Shown here piece by piece: positions 1-10,500 of a DNA stretch of 16,491 nucleotides. Positions within the stretch are counted from its first letter, which is position 1; every line of letters starts with the position of its first letter. This stretch comes from Entrophospora sp. SA101 (lineage: Eukaryota; Glomeromycota; Glomeromycetes; Entrophosporales; Entrophosporaceae). Under the pieces are notes generated by a model that saw nothing but the letters and a program-made list of their open reading frames with translations, did no database searches and was not told the origin of the DNA. Made by a program: the position numbers and the translations under genes. The stretch is taken from NCBI GenBank assembly GCA_958430865.1, contig CAUDNR010001145.1, positions 1 through 16,491 of the forward strand. The letters run 5' to 3'.

Positions 1-2
1 GC

Positions 3-104
3 AATGATCCGTTTGAGATGGACTGGGGCAATCGAACTTGTTGCACCTTGAAAAATAAATTCTGTGTCCTTACTTGGGAGAGCTGGGTGGGCGAAAAAGT
101 TCAA
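3..104 (+). CDS. possible 3' end of a gene entering from the left
   Basis: An open plus-strand frame runs from the window edge to a TAA at 102-104 and gives about 33 residues with a protein-like composition (WGNRTCCTLKNKFCVLTWE), rich in Trp and Cys. The stretch is visibly more GC-rich than its surroundings. If real, it is the last exon of a gene convergent with the VPS15 segment, 75 bp from that gene's stop. I recognise no family. It could equally be a chance frame in repeat DNA. Confidence 0.2.
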
Positions 105-179
105 TAATTGTGATGTTGTTGTACTTTTCAGATGGTTCACTATCTGGCTGTTTATAAGTGGCATTTGTTTGTATCATTT

Positions 180-2418
180 TTACAAAAATACTTTTAAAAT
201 CCCATCTCTATCACCACTTATTAACATTGGATGTGGAAATTCTGTAATTGCTAAATCTGTTATACAGTCTAAATGATTTTTAAGTATTTGTTGTTGTTGA
301 ATTGCCGATAATTGGCTTGGATTATAATTATATTTATGTGCATTAGAATTTTTGTTATGATTACTATTATTACTGCGACCACTTGAGAAACTGCTACTAT
401 GAGAATGTGATGATGATGAATGTGAACTTGTTGAATTAGAATTACGAAATAAATTTTGTGTTTCATAATAAAATTTAATTCCGTCAAATTGTTTTGCACT
501 ATATAAAAATGAATTAATAAAAGATCTTATTTAGAAATTAAATACGACATTAACTTTAAAAGTAAAATTACCTATACACTGGTTTACTTTCGGAAATATC
601 AGAACCGGCAATAATATATGAATCCTTAATATTAGCATTATCCCAAAATCTTATTTTACGATCCGATCCTGCAGTTATAATGAAATTGCATTCTTGTGGA
701 TAAAGAACTGCTCTAACGGAATGATCTACAGAAATACTTTTTTCATTGGCTGTAAACGCATTTCTCAATATATCGCTTGACTCAGGTGGATCAAGAGCCT
801 AAAAAGAGGGTTTAAAAAAAATCATATGTATGTATATATATGTGTGATTAATCTCATAATAAACACGCACTTGTATATATTTAATAATGAAAAATTAATT
901 ATTACCTTAAACATATCTAAAGTCACTCCGCCCATTTTTTCATCTGTGATTACACCAAATGCTTCCTTACATGCGATTTTCTCTATATCCCAAATTGATA
1001 TTTCATTTTTACCTGCTGAGACAACTACCCACGCTCTACCAGTCATTGCTTGTGGATGTATTAATAATCTGCTTATTCTACTTTTACTAGGATGTGTCCA
1101 TGAACGCAGTTGGATTCTAAATCTAAGATCCCAAAGTGTTAGAATACCGCGTGAAGTACCAGTAAGAAGCCATCTGAATTTTTTATCTAAAACCATTGCC
1201 GTGATCACTCCATAACTTCTAGGATTTGTAAAAGTCCAAACAACTTCCATTGTTCTCAAATCTAAACCACAAATATTACCTTTAGAAGTCGCATATAACA
1301 GTATAGAATCGGTACCGGACTCATAATGTTCCATTGCTACAGCATATTCTCCTACTTCTCCGTTCAACTGGGTTTTTCTTATTATTTGTGCTTTACCATA
1401 TTTCAAGGGAGTGCTGCCAGTAAAACATTCTACACGAAATATATGAATACTACCATTATCTGATGCTGATGCAATACTGTGTGTACGATCAATAAAAGTC
1501 ATACATTTGACTTTCCCTTTATATATAAAGGAAATCAGATAATATTAAAAAAAATTTATAAATGATATTATCAAATAAATAAATTATAATTACCTTTTTG
1601 TATATGCGTGATTCTTGAACGACAGTTAAAGGTTATAAATCTACCACAATCCCATATTCTTACAGTTCCGTCATCTGAACAAGTCGCAACAAAATTATGA
1701 TCAGGTGAAACCCGTATTTGATTGATAGAAGCTTTATGTTCAGTGATATGAGCAACCAATGTACCTGTGTATTTATTAACACAAACGATTTTAAGCATTA
1801 AAAAACCATATTTTTATATCGACATAATAAATATAATTAATATTATTATTATTACCATCGGGTCTCCAACTTGCTATGGTTTTAATTTGACCTGTACCTT
1901 TAGAGCCTTTTCCAACTATTGCTTTTGTGACACTAGGACCAAATTCTATTCAATATTTTTATTTATAATTAAAAAAAAAATAATAGTATAAATTAATATG
2001 TTTTTTTTGTTGCGCTCTTTTTTTTTTCATTGAATATAATTATATACCTGGCATAGGTTCAGAAAAATATTTAATATACAATGAATCTAATAAATTTTTA
2101 ACATTACGATCATTGCCCTCTAAAAATAAAAGTGATAATATTATTAGTGATGTTAAAAAATGATAAAAGCCTCAGACCCATTCAAAAAAAAAAAAAATAT
2201 ATATAAAAAATATTATTATTAAAAATTATAATTTCATACCGTATGTATTAGAAACAAATTGTTCAAGATTTTTTCGTTTATTTGTCGTTGTTGTTGTTGA
2301 TAATTCAGAATTAGTAAGATCAGATGGTAATAAATTTGTGGTGGATGTTCTAGGAGTACTCGTTGATTCCAGTAGTAAGGATACTTTGCTGCTTTTTCCA
2401 CTTGAATTAGGATAAATA
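180..2418 (-). CDS. VPS15: VPS15/PIK3R4 C-terminal WD40 propeller, 5' part missing
   Basis: VPS15 (PIK3R4) is the pseudokinase regulatory subunit of the class III PI3-kinase VPS34, acting at endosomes, vacuole and autophagosomes. Seven exons join in consistent phase on the minus strand: 2418-2240, 2119-2048, 1945-1856, 1764-1594, 1516-906, 798-572 and 498-180 (TAA at 180-182). The product, about 555 residues, has the VPS15 linker (GNDRNVKNLLDSLYIKYFSE), then WRPDGTLVAHITEHKASINQ, SPDHNFVATCSDDGTVRIWD, LLTGTSRGILTLWDLRF, VVSAGKNEISIWDIEK, ITAGSDRKIRFWDN and a last blade ending LISGDRDGILKVFL: the family's C-terminal propeller, with a Ser/Asn/His-rich insert before the last blade. The kinase and HEAT-repeat domains (roughly the first 800 residues of the family) are not upstream, because another gene lies there. 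A 20-nt microexon at 2502-2521 (NIIGTPK) with a strong donor would splice in phase, but nothing in phase precedes it. No in-frame ATG exists before the Met of SEPMP (about 2056). I infer a 5'-truncated or rearranged copy; the WD40 identification itself is firm. Confidence 0.85.
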
Positions 2419-2555
2419 CTGAAATATATAACAAAATAAAAAGTGAGTTTAAAATAGGAAGGAAAAAAAATCGAGTAATAACGATAATAATAATTACTTA
2501 CTTTGGCGTACCAATAATGTTCTGATATTAATTTTTTTTTATAAAATGAATAATT
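2419..2555 (-). other. short spacer with possible 20-nt microexon
   Basis: The 137-bp gap between the PPPDE stop and the first clear VPS15 exon holds one candidate microexon at 2502-2521. It is bordered by an acceptor ending TATCAG and a textbook donor GTAAGT, and its length and phase fit the next exon (2240-2418). No promoter motif can be identified here. Confidence 0.35.
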
Positions 2556-3783
2556 TTAAAATATCTTTTCTTGGAATTTCCTAAATTTCTCATCAATACC
2601 TGAGGATTTTAATTTAATATAATTTAATCCTAGATTTTAAATTTAATTCTGCCAAAAAATATATATATATCGATAAACTATACAAGATTTTTTTTCTTGA
2701 TTTATTGTTTAAACTTACATGGAAAATAAGAGCCAAATCTTGCTGCTCTATTTATCCAATCTATAAAATTACACGATATACAATTTATTAATCATGCATT
2801 AGAAAGAGGGAGGGAAAACAGTATATGTAAATAATATTGGTTTCTTACTTGGTGCAGCTTTGCCAACTAATTTCAGACACAATTCATTTGTGAAATGATT
2901 GCAATTCCTGTTATTTATCATTACCGTTATCGTTATCCATTATTTAAATACTATTTTATTGTTTTAATTATTCAGAAATTAATACCTTGTTAACAATTGA
3001 TAAGTGTTTCCTTTCCATTCTTCGGATAACTCATCAATAATATTTATGATTTCTTCTTTATCATAGTCACTATACCCAACTAAAATAGAATCCCTATTAA
3101 AAAAATAATAATAATAACAGTAAATTATTATAGTTGCAATGATAATGTGGTGGATGCATCATATTATATTAAGTTATATGCATTATATTATATGGTTACC
3201 TATAGGTGACATTTGGTGGGCCAACTCTTGGAGGTAATTCAAATATTCCAGTACACTCATCATCACTTCCACCAAAATTATATTCTAAATGTCACATAAT
3301 TAAAACCTTTAAAATCGTTTATAATGATTATTATAAGGGTTTTTATAATCAATTAATATACCTCTCCCTAATATTTCTACTCCAGAATGAAATACCCCTA
3401 ATAAATAAATAAAATTTATTATTATTTATTAATTTATATTAATTAATTATTCACTTATTGCTAATTATTATATTTATATCGTTTGTTACCAATTCCACAT
3501 TTATATCCAAATTCTGTAATGGTTTTTTTTGGCAACTTCAAAATAAATAATAAAAAAAGGATTATTATAATTGAAAGTAATTCACAATATACATTATATA
3601 TAATTTATGTTTACACTTTACCATATCATACACATTCACATACACCTTAATGACAAATAATAATTAATAAATAATAAATTAAATTTTCAAAGTTAATGTC
3701 TCATTCTTTACCGGAATTTGATTTTCATTGTACAAAGATGTTGATGAATTTGAATCATCGAAAATGCAAAATAAACAATTCAT
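2556..3783 (-). CDS. PPPDE (DeSI-like) cysteine isopeptidase
   Basis: PPPDE/DeSI proteins are papain-like cysteine peptidases that remove SUMO or ubiquitin from proteins. Nine exons join in phase: 3783-3712, 3645-3622, 3535-3490, 3397-3362, 3284-3200, 3093-2986, 2907-2849, 2760-2719 and 2599-2556, for 171 residues, the usual length. The fold's first strand VYVNVYDM (residues 25-32) is encoded alone by the 24-nt exon 2. Then come GVFHSGVEILGREYNFGG with the catalytic His51, TGIFELPP, and LLTRNCNHFTNELCLKLVG with the catalytic Cys126, followed by WINRAARFGSYF. Both members of the His/Cys dyad are therefore present. The start ATG at 3781-3783 gives a family-atypical 24-residue leader. The last exon is inferred; reading through the preceding donor would instead stop at 2702-2704 (ending YFPCKFKQ). 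Its stop lies 137 bp before the VPS15 segment on the same strand; splicing into that segment would not keep frame. Confidence 0.87.
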
Positions 3784-3852
3784 TTTTATTCTAATATTTC
3801 CAATAATGACAATTATGATTTATTATAACGACAGTGATTATGAATTCTAGAG

Positions 3853-3853
<1 letters not shown>

Positions 3854-3888
<35 letters not shown>

Positions 3889-3889
3889 T
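3854..3889. repeat. (TTA)n microsatellite
   Basis: About twelve uninterrupted TTA units lie roughly 70 bp upstream of the PPPDE start codon, in its presumed promoter or 5' leader. The rest of 3784-4072 is AT-rich with no other recognisable element. Confidence 0.9.
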
Positions 3890-4072
3890 GTGTACACGTA
3901 AAATAATAATAAAAATACTCGGCACTCAATTTTTGTGATACAAAGTGAGCATGAATTCCGCAGCTTCTAAAACTTTATTTTTTACAATGACTTAAACTAA
4001 TAATAATACATGTATAATTAAATAATATTTAAAATAATGAAAAAACAATTGCCTTTTTTTTTCTGTGGATAT

Positions 4073-4225
4073 TTATTCAACATCCAATCCATCCATTGTT
4101 GTATTTTTTTGAGATTGATCATCTTGGAATTGTTCAGTGTCTTTAGACGATATTTCTATTTGATCAAGAGATTTTTGAATGGATGATTGTGATCGTATTA
4201 GTCCTTGTTGAGGATGATACTGTAT
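4073..4225 (-). pseudogene. PEX14-like C-terminal tail cut off by in-frame TAA
   Basis: Directly after the TAA at 4226-4228 the same frame stays open for 50 more codons and ends at a TAA at 4073-4075. The residues look like real protein: Gln-rich (YHPQQGLIRSQSS), then acidic, ending NTTMDGLDVE. The preceding residues are also Gln/Pro-rich (SPPPQQ), so the stop reads as a single-codon change in a Gln-rich run, for example CAA to TAA. No intron of credible size can remove it. It may be a nonsense mutation, a sequencing error, or a normal end followed by a chance frame. Confidence 0.55.
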
Positions 4226-5819
4226 TTATTGTTGTGGTGGTGGTGATGGTGTTTGTGGTTGTTTTAATTTTTGTTGTTGTGAATAAATTTGAGTTGGAGG
4301 AACTTTAGGAAAATTCATTCTGTTGGTGAAAAGACCTTTAATGCTTCTGATTTCTTTTTTAATTTGGGATGCATCAAGATCCTTATCTATCATTAATCCT
4401 GATGGAGTATTTATCGTGCTTGAAAGATATGTAACTAGGGAACCTAACGAGTCTTGAATTTCGTTTATCTCTTCTTTTGGATTTTCAAATTCTTGATGAG
4501 CTTTCAATTTTTCTGCCATGCTTGTTAAATCCGTTGAAAGTGTCGTAAGCAAAGAAGGTTCTAAAGAAGATGTTGTTGATGACGTGGAAAATTTTAACGA
4601 TAAAATTTCGCTAGTATCTTTGCCTAATTCTGTAGATTTGTCATCATCATCATCATCATCATCACCATCATCATCATCGTCGTCGTTGTCGTCGTCGTCG
4701 TCGTCATCTTTAATATTTATTTCCCGAGAATTCTCAATAATAAATTTATTAGTTTTAGTTTTAGGATATATTAATCTCTTCAATGACTCAAATGATGCAA
4801 GATTCTCATTAAATTTTTTAAATAGATCGAGTTGATGTGAAAATAATTGTTGTTTGGCACTAATTATGGAATTAATGTATGAAACAACATATTTCTATAA
4901 TGTGTTATGCATAACAAGATGATAAAATTAGCCTTTAAAGAACCTCGTGATAAAATAAATAAATTTAAGGATCATTATTCAAATTTAATTTGCCTTGATA
5001 AAAGTAATCAAGCAAAGAAGGTTCTAAAGAAGATGTTGTTGATGACGTGGAAAATTTTAACGATAAAATTTCGCTAGTATCTTTGCCTAATTCTGTAGAT
5101 TTGTCATCATCATCATCATCATCATCACCATCATCATCATCGTCGTCGTTGTCGTCGTCGTCGTCGTCATCTTTAATATTTATTTCCCGAGAATTCTCAA
5201 TAATAAATTTATTAGTTTTAGTTTTAGGATATATTAATCTCTTCAATGACTCAAATGATGCAAGATTCTCATTAAATTTTTTAAATAGATCGAGTTGATG
5301 TGAAAATAATTGTTGTTTGGCACTAATTATGGAATTAATGTATGAAACAACATATTTCTATAATGTGTTATGCATAACAAGATGATAAAATTAGCCTTTA
5401 AAGAACCTCGTGATAAAATAAATAAATTTAAGGATCATTATTCAAATTTAATTTGCCTTGATAAAAGTAATCATGATGACACTAAAAGCACCAGTGATCA
5501 TTGACACGATAATTAGTTGCTGCCATAAAGGTCTTCTCCTAGCAACAATAACATCACTATTAGTTGAAGAAGGTTGCTGTGGATATGTACGTGGTGGTAT
5601 TGCAGGTGGTGTGGTTGGAGAATTTGATGATGTAGCTTCTAAAACAGGCTTGTTTGGAATTTTCTATATTCATGTTATAATAAACTGCTATAGAATAAAT
5701 TGTATATAAAACCTCGCTTGTGACATGACCCTTACATTTACCTGGTTTTCTATATTTGCATTACTTTCATCATCGTTCACAATTTTTTCTGATTCTGATA
5801 TTGCTGCTACTTTACCCAT
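4226..5819 (-). CDS. PEX14: PEX14-like peroxisomal docking protein, disrupted locus
   Basis: PEX14 is the peroxisomal membrane peroxin that docks cargo-loaded Pex5. Exons are 5819-5742 (ATG at 5817-5819), 5663-5457 and 4894-4226, all phase 0, giving 317 residues. Visible parts are a Pro/Ser-rich linker (27-70), a membrane segment LIIVSMITGAFSVIMITFI (76-94) followed by KKYVVSYI as in PEX14, a coiled-coil-like stretch FSHQLDLFKKFNENL (about 114-128), a 23-residue Asp-rich tract (158-180), and the block IKKEIRSIKGLFTNRMNFPK (273-292), which matches the SLKGLLLNRRQFP region of animal PEX14. The N-terminal Pex5/Pex19-binding helical domain is missing; an in-frame ATG at 5876 adds only 19 residues. 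Exon 2 ends in a GC donor. The third exon is duplicated: using the extra copy (5357-4994) shifts frame and stops within about eight codons, so this product requires skipping it. The gene may be a pseudogene or contain an assembly error. Confidence 0.68.
4547..5472. repeat. perfect 463-bp tandem duplication
   Basis: Units 4547-5009 and 5010-5472 are identical by eye, with a constant offset of 463 bp from end to end. The identity includes the interrupted TCA/TCG microsatellite (4641-4708 and 5104-5171). The junction has one base of microhomology (A). Each unit carries most of PEX14 exon 3, its upstream intron, the GC donor and the last bases of exon 2. Confidence 0.95.
5358..5456 (-). other. 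GC-AG intron in the PEX14-like gene
   Basis: The 99-nt intron begins AAG|GCAAAT and ends TTATAG|AAATATG. The frame joins ATC AAG to AAA TAT, restoring the PEX14-typical Lys-Lys-Tyr-Val after the membrane segment. No GT donor in the neighbourhood gives this join. The duplicated copy lies at 4895-4993. Confidence 0.7.
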
Positions 5820-5990
5820 TTCTTGTTTAAATTTTTTTGTTTGTAGACATGTGAGAAACGTAAACAACATCAACATACATGCATATTTATGTCGAAGTGA
5901 GTAACACTACATTTGTTTACATATTTTCTAAATTAATTTAAAATCCTAAAAATTAAAAAAAAAATATTATACTGACAAAATTTTTTGATA
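5820..5990. promoter_or_regulatory. divergent promoter region, PEX14-like / TRS120
   Basis: Only 171 bp separate the two oppositely oriented start codons, so both promoters must lie here or inside the genes. The stretch is A/T-rich with poly-A and poly-T runs. I see no convincing TATA box or factor site. If the upstream ATG at 5876 is used, the gap shrinks to 114 bp. Confidence 0.5.
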
Positions 5991-7466
5991 ATGGATCCGC
6001 TTCTTTTCACCACTCCTGCTAAAATTCGTGTGCTTCTTGTTCCAGTTCATCCAATTAAAGCACAAGTGTTTCATAAACATGTCGAATTAGTTAGAAAATT
6101 TAATGTAGTCAAACTTGGTGATGTTACTCCTGACATGCGTAGTGTTCAATGTATGTGTGTAAAGCTTTTATAGATCAATCATGATCTATCTACACACTTT
6201 AATTGAAAAATTGAATTAGATTCATTCCATTTTAATTACCTGTATAATGGTTTAATGGTTTATCATGTTAAAATTTTATTACAGCAATGTTTAGCTCACA
6301 ACTTTTTCATGAAGGACAACTGCATTTTAATTTTGTGACTTCTTACGAGCCGGAACATTCATACCTTGAAGAATTTCAAATGCATCGAAGAATTTTTGGG
6401 GTACTTGAATCAAAATTTTTTTACTATATTGAATTTATGTTATACTGTTATTTATACACGTATTATAAATATATTATCTAGGTAATTGGGATAATGGATT
6501 GTCGTGAATGGCAGAGTTTGCCAGATGGATATAAGAAATTTTGTGAAATACTAAAAAATGTAAGTGTATAATTAAAATTTAATAAAAATTATTTGTTATA
6601 ATATTTTTTTAAAAAAAGTTATATTTGAAATATATTTATTTATTGATTTAAAATTAAAATTAAAATTAATCACAAGTATCCAACAGCTATTGCACATAGA
6701 TGTTTTGCATTTGATCCTTTTGATCATCAACCAGATGATACTAAGGGACTAATTATGTTTCCTGATGTTGGAAATATGACTTTTTATATGACTACCATGA
6801 TTTCAGATTTTGCAAATAATATTCTCACAGAATTCGGTACTTTGGTAATTGTTTAATTTATTAACGACTATATTATTATAACTATTATGATCATTGTCAA
6901 ATGTATGCAAATCATATAATTAATTCATTAAAATTAATTTTTTTAGGCATCAGCTATTGAATCAAAAAATGTTATTCATTCTCCAAAAATTCCAACAGAA
7001 AATTCAAATCCATCACAAAACGGAAATAGCACAGTAAACGGTCATGGCAAGTTTTCTTCACCATCACACTCATTTTCTTCACCAGAATTGAATGTACCAA
7101 CGATACCTTCTCTACTAACTCTAACACCACCTTCCCAAGCAATGACAACAGCTGGAATGGGTGGGACGTCTGTTGGTGCTAATCCTAGTAATCCGTTTCA
7201 TGGCAGGTCATTTTCCTCATCAAATCTTGTCAGTTTTGCAACTCAAGCTGCTAATGCAACTAGCACTGTTACTGACATGAAACTTAAAAGAAGATCTCAA
7301 GGAAGAATTCAGAAATTGATTGCCGATTTGTATTTAATGGCTGGAAGATTACCAGATGCTGTTTCAAAGTATACCGATTTTTATTTTTACTTGTGTATAT
7401 ATATATATATATATATACCTATTCTGAAAAATTTGAATTTTTTATTTTATTAATATTTTCTACTAA

Positions 7467-7505
<39 letters not shown>

Positions 7506-10500
7506 GTGATTTGATATTAATAAAGTTATTCTCTTGCAATTGATACAACAAAGGCAAATGGTGATTATTTATGGCATGGCTCAGCATTAGAAGGGTTGTG
7601 TGTTGGGTTGATTCTTTCTGCATATTTGCATTCAGATGTTGGGGTAATTTTTTCAAGAAGCTTCGACTTTTTTATTTTTATTTTCAATGTATTTATCAAG
7701 ATTTCATGATTAATTACAAATAGTCACATCTTATTCAATCTCCACCTTCTCCAAGTCAAACCGCACCTACAATTTCTCCAACTCCCAACGCCTCCCCTGC
7801 GACTGGTGCTCCTCCTGTTACCGAACCACCAAAAGATTTATGGGCGCACATAACTGACAAATACGTTACAGTGCTTACTTTGTATGCAAAAACTTCTAGT
7901 TCTAACAATAATCAAGTTCCTCCATTAATTTATGCCGAAGCATGTTTAAAAGTCGCTAAAATGTTGTCCTGTATTTGGGTGGTTGGTGGTTGGGGCGATG
8001 AAGCATTGAGGTTGATTGTTCACGGAGGTGTTCCAGAACCTCAATTAAGTGAAAAATGGGGATTAAGTATTGTTAGTGGTATTTCAAAGATTGAAATTAC
8101 TCAATGGGCTGTGAAAGGTTATGGGTCTTATGTTGAAGATATGTCTATTACTGAACAGGTAAGATTTCAAAATTTTTTTTTTTCAAAAAAAGCCCCTATT
8201 ATTAGTATAAATTTAATTAATAATAACTGCAATATAATTGATTTTTATAGATTTATATTGCTACCAATTTATCAGCCATTTTTTCAATAATAAATTTTCG
8301 TCGGAAACACGCATTTTTCCTTCGACAAACATCCTTATTGATTTTACCACTTCTTAAACAACGTATTGGCGCACCGAATAAATCACCGTTTTCTAATGAA
8401 GCTGGTTTATTGATATGTTTAAAAAAAGTAGCCGAAGTATTTGGAGTAGGAGGTACTATTCTATTTAATTGAATTGCTTTGTTATGTTTATTATAGTTGA
8501 AAATTTTTTTTAATTTACTTATTATTATCATTAGTGTTGATTAGATAAATATATTCATGAACACTGTTTATTACACTTTATTTTTATTAGATTCGATTGA
8601 TCATGTTGATTATTCGAATGTAGTAGAAGATGCAAGACCTCTTTCATTTGGATGGCCAGATATTCAAATTGATGTGTTGAAAGATGCAATCTCTGTAACA
8701 GAAGCTCTTCCAGGTATATTCTAACATATTTATTATTAATAATTAGATATTTATAAATTAATGTTTTTTTTTTATTAAAAAAAAAAAGATTATAATTCTA
8801 TGATGAAATATACAACAAGATTATTGCGAAAACTTTTCATGTATTTATCGAGAGATGAACAACTTCGTTTGTCAGGTTTATTACCACGAATTGTTAGTGC
8901 TGGCAAAAAGCAGGGATTACCAATGGAATTTAAATATTGGGGATTGAATATTGTAAAGGGTATCCAAGTGTGTCAGTAAGTGTATTATTTAATGAATTAC
9001 TAATGGATCCAAACTCTTTTTAATAATTATTAACGATTTGTGTATTTAATAATAACTGATTTTTTAATTGATTTTTTAGACCTACTACTAGAAGGATACC
9101 TTATCCACATCCTGGGAAAAAAAGATTACCAAAAAATGAAGATCTCGAATCGAAAGATAATTCAAGTCCGTTTATATATCAATCTTTCAATAAAAAGAAA
9201 GAAGAAGCCGTCCAGGTAATTTGATATTACGTTTTATTTATAGAAAGAATTTTTTCTAATCACTAGTTAATAATTAATTCTATTGTAAATATTGAAATAT
9301 TGATTAGACACACTTAGTTGCAAATGAAACAGCATATTTTCTAGTCACCTTGGCAAATCCATTTGCATTTGATTTAGAAATTCAAAGTATAACTGTTAGG
9401 TTTGAAGATTTTATGATTATTATATTATTATTAGAAATACGATTATTTTTTAAAAAATTAAAATAAAATTTAAATATCTTAGTACTGACGGAGTAGCATT
9501 TAAACCAAATCCAATGTCGACAACAGTAACAGCTAATACATCAGTAACTTTACGTGTTTCTGGTACACCTACAGAACCTGGTGATTTGGTTGTTAGAGGA
9601 TGTAAAGTTAAAGTTCATGGTTGTTTGGAGCAGGAATTTTGTGTATATTTACCTAGAAATGAGGAAGAAACCAGAAAAAAGGAAAGAGAGGAAGAACATA
9701 GTAAAAGAATTAAAAAATGGTCTGTGAATAAAATAAAAATAAAAATTAAATAAATTTGTTTGTTTGTTGATTGATTGTTGAGAAAAACTTTTATATTTAT
9801 AGTGGATTAGCAGTGATTAATCGATCAATTCAACATCATAGAGGTAATTAATTAATCATATTAATGTTATGAATTCAAAAAAATAGAAATCAAATAAAAA
9901 TCATTTTATTCCTTTTTCCTATTATAGAAAAGTCAAAAGCTTCGACAGTTGATGGGGTCGACCTTTTAGCAGATTTCTTAAAAGTTGTTGTTATAATGGA
10001 ACAGCCATTGGTTAAAATTAAATCTACATCTTTGATGCACGGAGCTGTGATGCTTTTTGAGGGAGAAAAGTAATGAACCAAATTTTTGTCAATCATGTAA
10101 AAAAATTTATTTAAACCAAATATTAATTAACATGTAAAATTTTTTTTAAGAACTGAAATGACAATGAAATTAGAAAATGTTGGTAAAACACCGGTAGATT
10201 ATATTAGTATATCATTTCATGATTCAACTATTGCTGATGCACAGGCAATTTTGAATTCATCGGATATTCCAGCAGAAGAGGCATATGAAATGGAATTATA
10301 TGCTCATAAACAACCAGTATTTTTCTGGGAACAAACAGACAAAGAATTAAACATCTCACCGGGAAATGAGTGGATTCTTAATCTTAATGTGTTTGGAAAA
10401 CGTGGATGGTAAATCTCTCGTATTTACAAATAGTATATTGCGATGTTAAGTTTATTAAAATATTAATAATAGTTTCTTTATATTTTGTTTTTAAAGCATT

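Noticed and set aside
2234..2760. PPPDE-VPS15 fusion gene
   Set aside because: Joining the 2719 donor (phase 1) to the 2418 exon gives the wrong frame, and joining it to the 2502-2521 microexon creates TAA at once. No intermediate exon in the gap is open.
4200..4260. A tiny intron removing the TAA at 4226
   Set aside because: No GT-AG pair of realistic size (other introns here are about 50 nt or longer) removes it while keeping the frame.
4518..5298. Plus-strand Ser-rich open frames (4518-4835 and 5047-5298)
   Set aside because: They are the reverse reading of the PEX14-like Asp tract (TCA/TCG repeat) and its duplicate; splice sites and homology support only the minus strand.
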